NCBI GenBank assembly: GCA_016648135.1
Contig: JADDOH010005011.1
Location: 1-64,000, forward strand
Direction of reading: 5' to 3'
Length of the DNA stretch: 64,000 nt
Origin: Agrypnia vestita
Lineage: Eukaryota; Arthropoda; Insecta; Trichoptera; Phryganeidae
Numbering within the stretch: the stretch's first letter is position 1; the number at the start of each line of letters is the position of its first letter. The position numbers and the translations under genes are program-made. Positions 55,950 through 64,000 of the stretch are shown here, one piece after another. The notes under the pieces are model-generated. The model was not told the DNA's origin. It saw only the letters and a program-made list of their open reading frames with translations, and ran no database searches.

Positions 55950-56679
55950 ATACGTTCGATGTATGGAGGCAAAGTTTGTAAGTTTGGATGTAGGAAGTAA
56001 TCTCCGAAACTACTCATCCAATTTCTAAAATTCTTTCACCAATATTTAGAATGGACTTTCAGGGTGGACATAGACTATATATTATCCCATTAAAATAAAT
56101 TCCGTGATGGCCTATTTTACTACTAAAGTCGACGAAAAAATGAGTTAGCGATGCGTTTTTTAATGAGATATTTAGATACTTGTTATAGAGAAGTTGTAGA
56201 ACTCAAAAATATCTATAAAAAAGTCCGCGACGGCATATATCTATTTGTTAAGTTTAATACACAAATTGATAAAATATGATATAAAGGACATTGCTAAAAA
56301 AATTCCAAAAATCACGAATACATATCTGATTAGTGACATCTGTGATCATTTAAGGGGAATGAAAAAGCTTTCCATGCTGGTCGCGCTAAGGATTGTTGCA
56401 ACACATATACGGAACATGTCGAATAACAAACTTCCAAAAATTTTAAAACCATGGTTTTCTATCATGGGTAGAAATGGTGAACGTTACATTGTGGAAAGTG
56501 ATCACTTAAGCCAGCCGTACGATAGGTCGTAAGCCCTATGAACACCCAAAGGCTTTCATACCCACTTTACCATAAAAATATAAATTCGTCTTTGTTAAAC
56601 ATCGATAATAAATCGATTGATAAAATATGACTAAAAGTTACTAAAAATCTACGCGTGCGAAGCCACGGGCACAGATAGT
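55950..56679 (+). mobile_element. HelB copy 2, carrying Repeat-A
   Basis: GTAGGAAGTAATCTCCGAAA, TTTAGAATGGACTTTCAGGG, GTCGACGAAAAAATGAGTTA and AGAAGTTGTAGAACTCAAAA follow HelB order. The 3' end reads TACGCGTGCGAAGCCACGGG and CACAGATAG|T (CTAG changed to ATAG). The 5' end is altered. Repeat-A (minus) occupies 56281-56613. Confidence 0.65.
56281..56613 (-). repeat. Repeat-A, long copy, flanked by 15-bp direct repeats
   Basis: Minus-strand order matches 63364-63660: GGTAAAGTGGGTATGAAAGC, GGCTTAAGTGATCACTTTCC, AATGTAACGTTCACCATTTC, AAGCTTTTTCATTCCCCTTA, TTTTTTTAGCAATGTCCTTT. ATTGATAAAATATGA occurs on both sides (56266 and 56615 onward). HelB copy 3 has this string only once, so it may be a target duplication. 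Confidence 0.6.
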
Positions 56680-57235
56680 AAATTATAAAACAACAATAAA
56701 TAACGGAGCCCGTTCTTTTGTCATTTTTATTTTAAAAATATGTAAAATGCTTTTTAAATCAACATTCGCACCAGTGATCGATTGTTTCAGTATAAATAAA
56801 CATCAAACTGGCGTTTTTCACTTTCATTTTACAATTCCAGAATTGGAGGCTTTGGCATAAAGCTTTTACTTTGCCGGCTCGCAAATGGGATTCAGTTCGA
56901 GTACAGCTTTTGGAAAAGTCTTTGAGAGGACTTTACGGGGTATTTCGGCTTGCAACTCCGATAGTGCATACCTACCGGGCGTTCTAGAGCGACGAAATAT
57001 TTGTGTCCTCAAATTCCAAACGTTGTTAACTCCGTATGTAAATGAATTTAGATTTATAATCCATTATGTTCACATTATACTGAGTATCCACTCGATTTCA
57101 ATACAACGATAATGAAATTTTAAAGATATTTCAGTTACGGTATATTGTAATATTACTTAATGCACGCAATAAAATGTTGGTCAATATTGATTATAAAAAA
57201 ACTTGTCTTATCCTGACCACTAATGTATAATATTA
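56680..57235. other. No recognised gene
   Basis: A 75-codon plus ORF (56885-57112) lies in a GC-richer patch and has no domain I recognise. Confidence 0.3.
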
Positions 57236-58155
57236 CTATCTTGCACGTGTAGATCTTTAGTAATTTAGGTCATATTTTATCAATTTGTGTATTAACCTTA
57301 ACATATAAATATATGTCGTCGTTCATTTTTACTTCATTTCTTTTAACTCGTGGCGTCTGCTTGCCTGGCGTCGAAAAAACTTTGGATCGATTTTTAACCC
57401 TTTTCCCGTGATCCAATCGAGCTGAAACTTTGCAAACAGACTAGTGGCGACGATCAAGAAGATATATCAAATTTTCGTTAGAAAAATTTAATTATCATAG
57501 TATAATTTCGGATTTTTAGATATTTTAATGGTTTTTTCAAATAGGAATCATTACCAAAGTTTGATTACTAGCAACGGCGGCTCGATAACGTCGCGGAATA
57601 TTTTCTAAATTTGAATTACTCCGTCGGTATACATAATAGGTACTTCATTACGAATTTCGAAAATCTAAATTGACTGACAAATGTTTTTAAAATTTAATCT
57701 TTTAAGCATGAAGTGTCTTATCAAAGCGCAAAATATCTGACATTTTAGCAATATATTAAATTACTGTAAGTTTAGTTTTATGTTATATGTTTTAATTCGT
57801 CTTTAATTGTTGTTATATTTTACAAAGAAAGGGAGTATAATAAAAACTTGGTTTGTATGGGTTAGTTTTTTAATAGAACTTTTTGAGTTCTACAACTTCT
57901 CCATAGAAAGTATTTAAATATCTCTTACTGTTACGTAAAAACGCATCGCTTCACAATTTTTTCGTCGACTTTAGTTGTAAAATGGGTCACCACGAAAAGC
58001 CCTTTTATTTTAAAGGGATAATATATAGCCTATGTCCACCCTGAAAGTCCATTCTAAATATTGGTGAGAGAATTTTTGAAATCGGATGAGTAGTTTCGAA
58101 GATTACCTCCTACATTCAAATTAACAAACTTTACCTCTTCATATATAAGTATAGA
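57236..58155 (-). mobile_element. HelB copy 3, split by MITE-1
   Basis: The minus strand starts A|TCTATACTTATATATGAAGA at 58155 and runs through GTAGGAGGTAATCTTCGAAA and AGTCGACGAAAAAATTGTGA. It resumes past the MITE with CATATATTTATATGTTAAGG and ends TACACGTGCAAGATAG|T at 57236, with the CCACGGGCACAG hairpin region deleted. TC start and A/T flanks are retained. Confidence 0.65.
57333..57884 (-). mobile_element. MITE-1 copy inserted in HelB
   Basis: On the minus strand: AACCCATACAAACCAAGTTT, ACTCCCTTTCTTTGT, then about 250 bp of extra sequence, GTTTCAGCTCGATTGGATCA, AAAAATCGATCCAAAGTTTT and GCCACGAGTTAAAAGAAATG. The extra block (57545-57830) is not found in the other copies. Confidence 0.6.
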
Positions 58156-58618
58156 TGTGCCACGTATCAAACTAAACTAAAGGGCTTGTGCCATGAAAAA
58201 GGGTCAAAATTGGACAACCGTTGGAAAGATCGAACCTAACCAAATTAGACAAAAAGAAAAATGATAGTCCTCCTTCGCAGCACGCCCGTTCCCGTGGACA
58301 GCGTACAATTCGTTGGTATTTTTTTCGAATGTTATAAATATTCAGCTTTCTCAACTGATTGAATTCATTCTTTGAGATCCTCGGGGATATAAAGGGTTCG
58401 GGGGGGCGTGGTAATAAAAAGTTATCGATAGGAGGAAGAATTGTAGATAACTCTGATTCACTTCCAAATTTATCTACCTTCCTATAATGTTCCGGTTAAA
58501 CATTCAATGTTATTTGAGAATGGACGGAATTGCATAATACACATGAAAATTTTGTTTTATATTATTTTTAACTAGCTGTCATCCAATTTTTTGTTATAAC
58601 AATTTTTTCAGACATTTT
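58156..58618. other. No recognised content
   Basis: A 60-codon minus ORF (58354-58172) is not assignable. Confidence 0.3.
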
Positions 58619-58861
58619 ATTGGTGAGTTTAAACTTATGCATAATTTTTAGTTATTTATGATTACTACGCTACTGGTTTCGACACGTCCGTGTCGTAAAT
58701 ACAGAATTAATACAAAATTTCAATATTGTAAACAAAATAATAGCCCCATGTAGGTCACCATTATTAACCATGTTAAAAACACCTAATACAGTACCTACTT
58801 GCACATTTAAATTTAGTTTAAATACCGCTCTCCAATGTACATAAGTTTGAACTCACCAAAA
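58619..58861. repeat. Inverted cassette with hammerhead remnant
   Basis: TTGGTGAGTTTAAACTTATG at 58620 mirrors CATAAGTTTGAACTCACCAA at 58841. Within, the minus strand reads ACGA-CACG-GACG-TGTC-GAAAC-CA-GTA at 58673-58703, keeping GAAAC and GTA but lacking CTG of the first core box. Related by layout to the other cassettes. Confidence 0.45.
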
Positions 58862-58867
58862 ACATGT

Positions 58868-59041
58868 CTAGCTGTAACCCGTAAAAAATGACGGAACTTT
58901 TACATGTCGGTTCCTAAGGAATAAGTATTTATTTATTTATAAATAAAAAAATAAAAAATAAAATTATTTTAAAGAAGTTACGGACGTTACATGAAGTTAG
59001 AACGGACGGACGGTCGGACAGTGAAATTATTATAGTTAGGA
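58868..59041 (-). mobile_element. HelA copy 7
   Basis: The minus strand starts A|TCCTAACTATAATAATTTC at 59041 and ends CGGGTTACAGCTAG at 58868. It includes GTCCGACCGTCCGTCC and TTACATGTCGGTTCCTAAGG (plus). The base after CTAG is A, not T. 174 bp, without the tRNA-like block. Confidence 0.55.
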
Positions 59042-59103
59042 TGAGAAACTAACAGAATACATAAAAAAAATACATTACAAAACAAACTTATTTAGTGACA
59101 TGC

Positions 59104-59528
59104 ATACATTTAATGTATCAATCCAATGCAATCACACATAAATTGGCACATAATAAATAATAATAATAAAAATGTTTAATTTATATTACGCCATTTTCTT
59201 AAAAACTTCACCTCAAGGGCGCTTTACACAAACATTGTCCTACACACACTTCCTGCATAGCGATCAAGCTTATACAATGCAAATGCCGAACAAGCAAACA
59301 AAATAAAATTGGTAACTATTATTGACAGAGAATAACATGAACATCAAAATTGTATATAGAACGTGTATTGTGGTTGTTATGCCTATGATAGCAATATCAT
59401 ATATTTAATGTATCAATCTATGCAATCACGTACAGATTTGTACATATCATGCATAGCGATCAAACGTGTTCAGTGCAAGTGGCGAACAAGTGAACAAAAT
59501 AAAATTGATAACAATTTTTGACATAAAG
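59104..59528. repeat. Imperfect direct duplication
   Basis: TTTAATGTATCAATC(C/T)A with TGCAATCAC occurs at 59110 and 59403. GCATAGCGATCAA, GCGAACAAG and AACAAAATAAAATTGAT/GT occur at 59257-59320 and 59453-59510. The first unit has about 100 extra bases containing CACCTCAAGGGCGCTTTACA, also near 38731. Confidence 0.6.
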
Positions 59529-59731
59529 ATTTAACGTTAAGTGTTTCGATCGTTACGCCGAAGAGAATTATCATAAATAATTTTCACGCTAGAAACCATG
59601 CAGATATTAGGAGAATTAAAGAAAAATGTAACGTCATTGAAAGATTTGGCAGATACTTCGTGGTGCAACATTATAATTTCAAATATGTTTTATTATACTT
59701 TGTAATACACACACAATATGAGTTATTAAAT

Positions 59732-59776
59732 TACAACTATAGTTTCGAGAGGAGTAGTCCCTCTCATCATCAGGTA
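59732..59776 (-). ncRNA. Hammerhead-like motif (left arm)
   Basis: Minus strand: TAC-CTGATGA-T-GAGAGG-GACTACT-CCTCTC-GAAAC-TATA-GTT-GTA. Stem II 6 bp perfect, stem I 3 bp; ACTATAGT is self-complementary. Confidence 0.5.
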
Positions 59777-59797
59777 TAGATAATAAGTTATTATCTA

Positions 59798-59842
59798 TAC
59801 CTGATGATGAGAGGGACTGCTCCTCTCGAAACTATAGTTGTA
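59798..59842 (+). ncRNA. Hammerhead-like motif (right arm)
   Basis: TAC-CTGATGA-T-GAGAGG-GACTGCT-CCTCTC-GAAAC-TATA-GTT-GTA. Mirror of the left arm with one loop change. Core intact. Confidence 0.5.
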
Positions 59843-59895
59843 ATTTAATAACTCATATTTTGTGGGTATTACAAAGTATAATAAAACATATTTGA

Positions 59896-62394
59896 AAAAA
59901 ATGTAACGAATTGTAGGATATGATAAGAAAAGCTGGAGGTTCTGGAAAATTTTAAAGTCAAAGGGGACTGCGGTGTGAGAAATGCTCACCGTCGTAACAA
60001 TGCGTCAGCTTCCAGTCAGACCCTGGATTATGGAAGACAATGGAAATAGAAATTGAAAAATATCATTAATCTCTACGTGAGTTAAGTTATAATTATGGCT
60101 TATTTATATTCTAATACTACCGAAACTTGAGTAGTAAAATATAAAATGATGTATAATCTCTAATAACGCCAAACCCATATTATAGATTTTGACAACGTCA
60201 AAGTTGTCACCGTGATAAAAAGATAGTTAATTTTTTTTTCATAAAATACGATACGATAGAAAATGTCTCAGATACTTGTGTCAAACCACCTCTGCATATG
60301 TCCTATATATGTCCTATAAAATGTTATGCACTTTTTTAATAAAACATTTCAAAAAAATAAATAAAAATGGTCAAATTATTTTTACATTAAACAACGTAAT
60401 TTAAATATAAGTTTAAAATAGCGTAATATTAGTGTTGAAATGGATTTTACTAAATAAATAAGTAACAAAAAAAGATTTTGTGATATTATTATTAATATAA
60501 TAAATGAAAAAATACTTCGTTTTCAGCACTTCAAATTTTTTTAAATATGAAAATATGTTTTAGGGCCAATTCTCAGGATAAAATGTATAGTAGGTACAAG
60601 CATAAGAACAAATTTAAAAGATAAATATTTGTAAAAAAATCTGTCAATTTATATAAAACATGAAAGTGGTGAAAACAAAATATATTTTCATTAATCATAA
60701 TAAGAAGATAAATAAAAAAAAGATTTATTACCTCTGTTTCCGATCCATCTGATTCTGTCGACACATAAAGCTTCAGCAAATTATATACGTTTAAGCCTGG
60801 CGGTGGACTTGCACACTAATGTGTTAACCCGTTACATCCAGCGGGGATAAATTAGCGCTTACATGACAGCTAAAATTACTACAAAAAATTTATTGCAATC
60901 CCTTGAGAGTAATCCCGTCGTTTTTCTATTGGCAGTATTTATAGATCATAAGTTGATGAAACTTCTTTACGCAAACACACCTTAAATCGTAGATTTACTT
61001 AATTATGTTATCACCCACTACCACAGCGCAAACCATCGCAGGTACTTCTTCAGAGTGGAGTAGGTAAAATTATATAAAAGAAAAAACCGTATGGAGCCTT
61101 AGACTTTTCATGTATTTGATAATGTAAGATTGACTTAACTAAAACTATTATTCCTATTATTCATTTTAATTAATTTATTATTGATATGAAAACGAATGAA
61201 TTCGGTGGAAGAAGAAATAAAAGGCTTGAAAGATGTCCAAACGTTGACGTTGCATTTGCTAAAATATATCTCGAGAATATTCCACTTATCTCGGGTATAC
61301 CGACGCATGTCGTTTGAATCGCTCAGGTTCGCACTAGAAAGTTCCGCACGTAGGTAAACCGCTCGCGCCATCAGTCTGTGATAGAGCCCGCTGTCTATTT
61401 CGTTTTCTGTGGTTTCGTTTCTGTCAAATCAACAAATGACTCCGCGCAATGTCGCCAACGAGTAGAGAAGGTCATTTTTCTGGAACCTTATGGAACATTC
61501 TCATGTGTTCTATTGACTTCTAATTGTATCCAGATATAGCAAACCTCGTAACTTATGTAAATTTTATAAGCATTTAGAACAGAATTCGTATGACGTGGTA
61601 TGGTATAGAAATAATCTAATATATCTGTAGTAATAATAATTTTTAACAATAATAATATCACTGTGAAAATATTGCACATTCACACATTAGTATATTATGA
61701 GTAACGAAATGCACAGTTTTAGAAACAAGGTGTGTAATTAGTAGGAATTGATGCTTAATTATTTTATGTATGGCTTACTATTAAAAAAAAACGTAGTATT
61801 TTTAGTGTATTAATTTCTAATGGTAAAAATAGTTGAAGAAATAAATAAATAATTAAATGAACTTAAGTTAATATTTCCAAAATTTTATACTTGATCTATT
61901 TTAAAATACATGTGTCTGATGCGCGTATATCGTGCTTGACATCTTTTATTCGAGAATATAATTACGCACGTCATTATATATAAATATTCGAGTTTACGTA
62001 AAATAGCATTTATTCGCTCGTACGCAGACACGTTTATTTAATTCAATATTAATTATGATATTAACTTGACAGCGGCAGAAAAAATGTATTTAGACTTTAC
62101 ACAATGCAAACGCAACTTTTTTCGGTTATTCTGCCGTCATGGTCTTCTGTAACATAGCTTTTTTGCTGCTATTATACGTTTTTATTTTTTGTTTATTTTT
62201 ATCGAATTGTATTCGCACTCTGATTTATTTTTAACTACCTCATACACCAAATTATTTATGCCTAGACTACCTATCAATATTGACAGAACAAGCTATATTT
62301 TCAAATTCACGCGGAACAGTTGTCAACTACACAACCTCTAGTGTCAAAATAAATAACTATTATCAAACATATGGAAAGTACGTAAAAGTAGGTA
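59896..62394. other. No recognised gene or repeat
   Basis: About 2.5 kb. A GC-richer patch at 61270-61480 yields a 78-codon minus ORF (61371-61135) without a recognisable domain. The rest is AT-rich. Confidence 0.35.
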
Positions 62395-62462
62395 ACTAGG
62401 TCGAAAGAATCTTCTGTGTATAGTTTTCTGGGACATTCTGCCATGTATATGTGACCTCTCTG

Positions 62463-62503
62463 GCCGACGTTTCGGATGCCATTGCAGGGTCCATCATCAG
62501 GGC
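62463..62503 (-). ncRNA. Hammerhead-like motif (left arm)
   Basis: Minus strand: GCC-CTGATGA-T-GGACCC-TGCAAT-GGCATCC-GAAAC-GTC-GGC. Stem I 3 bp; ACGT is self-complementary; cleavage triplet GTC. One stem II base differs from the right arm. Confidence 0.5.
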
Positions 62504-62584
62504 TGATGTGATGGGTGTGTGTTGAAGTGTAGGTTAAGTATTGCCACACATATACTTACACTTCAACACACATCCATCATATCA

Positions 62585-62625
62585 GCCCTGATGATGGACC
62601 CTGCAATGGGATCCGAAACGTCGGC
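62585..62625 (+). ncRNA. Hammerhead-like motif (right arm)
   Basis: GCC-CTGATGA-T-GGACCC-TGCAAT-GGGATCC-GAAAC-GTC-GGC. Stem II pairs GGA/TCC and CCC/GGG around a bulged A. Confidence 0.5.
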
Positions 62626-62810
62626 CAGAGAGGTCACATATACACGGCAGAATATCCCAGAAAACTATACACAAGATTCTGAACTGCCGTGAAAACCTAA
62701 GGATATTTTTAGGTCGAAAGATTCAGTTGATTTATTTCAAAAATGTATCATTCGGAAAATTTTTTGCGAAAATGAGAACTCTTCGAAATTACAATACGCT
62801 ATTTTTGGAC

Positions 62811-63170
62811 AAATCTAAATTGAAAAAGAACATTTTATTGCAATAGACAAAATGATCATTGATGCAACAGATAAAAAAAACCTACTTGTGTGATATTATA
62901 TTTGTACATTCTTTATTATTGCAGCATAGGTACAGGCATAGGTATATACGAACCGCTTCGTCTGAAACAGCTACATGACCACGCGTGCAGACTGCAAATC
63001 GAAATTCAAAAATAACGTCTTATTGCAACTGACAATAATATGATCATTGATGCAACAGATAAAACAACCTACTCGTGTGATATTATATTTGTACATTATT
63101 GTCTTATTGCAGTACATACATGAACCGCTTCGTCCGAAACAGCTCCATGGCCACGCATACAGGTACACGC
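62811..63170. repeat. Tandem duplication, unit about 185 bp
   Basis: Unit 1 (62811-62995) and unit 2 (62996-63170) share ATGATCATTGATGCAACAGA, GTGTGATATTATATTTGTAC, GAACCGCTTCGTC(T/C)GAAACAG and CATG(A/G)CCACGC. Divergence is low, so the event is fairly recent. Confidence 0.85.
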
Positions 63171-63363
63171 GTATAGGTACTAACTGTATGTAGACAATAT
63201 TATGACAACATTGTATATGATAATATTTAGATGAAAATATATTATAACAACATGCACACAATTTATGTGCATTTCGTGCATGTGTTTGTGCTAAATAAAT
63301 TTCTTGATGAATGACGATCCCTCTGGGGACAAAAAAAACAGTAATTGTGTTAAGACATATTAT
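63171..63363. other. Spacer; short dispersed motif
   Basis: CCCTCTGGGGACAAAAAAAA near 63318 matches text near 34770 and, inverted, 6950. In all three cases Repeat-A or HelA lies next to it. Confidence 0.35.
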
Positions 63364-63660
63364 AGATGTCTCACAGAGACGAAATTATATTTTTTATGGG
63401 AAAGTGGGCACGGAAGTCTGGATTAAGTCATCACTTTACACAATGTGACGTTCAACATTTTCACCCATGACAGAATACAACGTCTATCAAATTTTTGGAA
63501 GTCGTACGTATTTTAATTTTACAACCTGTTTCGTATATGTGTTGTAATAATCATTAGCGCAACCGGCATCCAAAGCTTTTTCATTCCCCTTAAATAACCA
63601 CAGATATGACAAATGAGATATCTATTTTTATGATTTGATTTTTTTAGCAATATCCTTTAC
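63364..63660 (+). repeat. Repeat-A, long copy
   Basis: GTCTCACAGAGACGAAATTA, GGGAAAGTGGGCACGGAAGT, TAAGTCATCACTTTACACAA, GTGACGTTCAACATTTTCAC, GCAACCGGCATCCAAAGCTT, TTTTCATTCCCCTTAAATAA and TTTTTTTAGCAATATCCTTT follow the same order, inverted, as 56281-56613. No ORF; class unknown. Confidence 0.65.
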
Positions 63661-64000
63661 ATGTGTAATGAGATTATTCCGAATTATTAGCATTACATTA
63701 GAATACGCCTGGAATATAATTTCAATTTTTTTTAAGTTCTTTTTATACCTGTATTTTCGTTTAGAGTATTTGGACAAACTCACAATATTCAGTAACTATG
63801 TTCTTGAAAAAAATTTGTGCTCTTGAAAAAGTAATGGAATTTAACCAGTAAAATTGATTTAATTTTCAGTACAATATTGAGACGTCAGTCATGGTCAAGA
63901 TTAGTCACCATGGGTTAATTGGCTGGCGCCAAGTCGAGAAGACGTCGCTTTTGGTGGTGTTTTAATCAATGAATCTTGAATTTTGACGGCTGGCGACGTG
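63661..64000. other. No recognised content
   Basis: AT-rich end of window with a GC-richer last 120 bases. Nothing identified. Confidence 0.3.

Larger units (their letters stand above)
59640..59895. repeat. Near-perfect palindrome (about 100-bp arms) with paired hammerhead-like motifs
   Basis: Arms from 59681 and to 59893 mirror around 59787, differing at only a few positions. The left flank GATTTGGCAGATACTTCGTG and TGGTGCAACAT at 59642-59672 is shared, inverted, with 37530-37560, so both cassettes belong to one family. Confidence 0.85.
62395..62690. repeat. Large palindrome with paired hammerhead-like motifs
   Basis: The left arm (about 62410-62540) and right arm (about 62555-62690) mirror: AGAATCTTCTGTGTATAGTT against AACTATACACAAGATTCTGA, and GTGACCTCTCTGGCCGACGT against ACGTCGGCCAGAGAGGTCAC. 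The loop is about 20 bp around GTATTGCCACACATAT. GGTCGAAAGA occurs on both outer sides (62399 and 62712). Confidence 0.85.

Noticed and set aside
1..64000. CRISPR arrays, operons, bacterial promoters or terminators
   Set aside because: The repeat types, split exon and LINE/SINE content are eukaryotic; no regularly spaced short direct repeats were seen.

Overview
The window looks like a piece of insect nuclear DNA, most probably from a moth or butterfly. It is AT-rich, has no operon-like gene packing, and carries many degraded transposable elements. The lepidopteran call is an inference from repeat types: Helitron-like elements ending in a GCACAGCTAG-like 3' end, RTE-like LINE tails reading GVSLRD...QWAGH...VGRPPKRW, and a cecropia/mauritiana-like mariner. 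No organism-specific gene confirms it.

Only one convincing host coding segment is visible. It is a 71-codon exon on the minus strand at 6668-6890, with a splice acceptor just upstream of the ATG, a signal peptide, and a segment resembling the N-terminus of insect angiotensin-converting-enzyme-like (M2) peptidases. The rest of that gene should lie in other exons, probably beyond the left edge. Everything else reads as intron or intergenic DNA with nested mobile elements.

Layout. 1-6.6 kb: MITE copies, tRNA-like SINE pieces and two fragments of a LINE with a TAAG/TTAG tail (LINE-A). 6.6-7.2 kb: the host exon and a Helitron-like copy. 8.5-11.3 kb: Helitron-like copy, antisense LINE, RTE-like LINE and SINE. 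13.2-15.9 kb: tandem MITEs, then a SINE apparently split by a LINE-A that is itself split by another LINE end. 16.4-16.9 kb: a ~227-bp tandem repeat. 18-20.6 kb: LINE tail and two inverted-repeat cassettes with hammerhead-like motifs. 25.7-28.6 kb: pogo-like MITE, LTR-like segment and foldback element. 31.9-37.6 kb: LINE tails, foldback, a complete but frameshifted mariner (35996-37268) and a hammerhead cassette. 38-45 kb: LINE ends and SINEs. 45.5-48.9 kb: Helitron-like element, the best hammerhead-like motif, another inverted cassette and a second LTR-like copy. 49.1-50.3 kb: a hAT element with 8-bp target duplication. 51-59 kb: LINE remnants, Helitron-like copies and MITEs. 59.6-63.7 kb: two large palindromes with paired hammerhead-like motifs and a tandem duplication.

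The most interesting signal is a recurring set of short motifs with the pattern CTGANGA-(A/T)-stem-GAAAC-short self-complementary segment-GTH. Most are mirrored in inverted pairs. They fit type-I hammerhead ribozymes of the kind reported in Penelope-like retroelements, apart from one consistent extra nucleotide before stem II. At least six unrelated-sequence cassettes share the architecture. No open Penelope-type reverse transcriptase is visible, so these would be non-autonomous.
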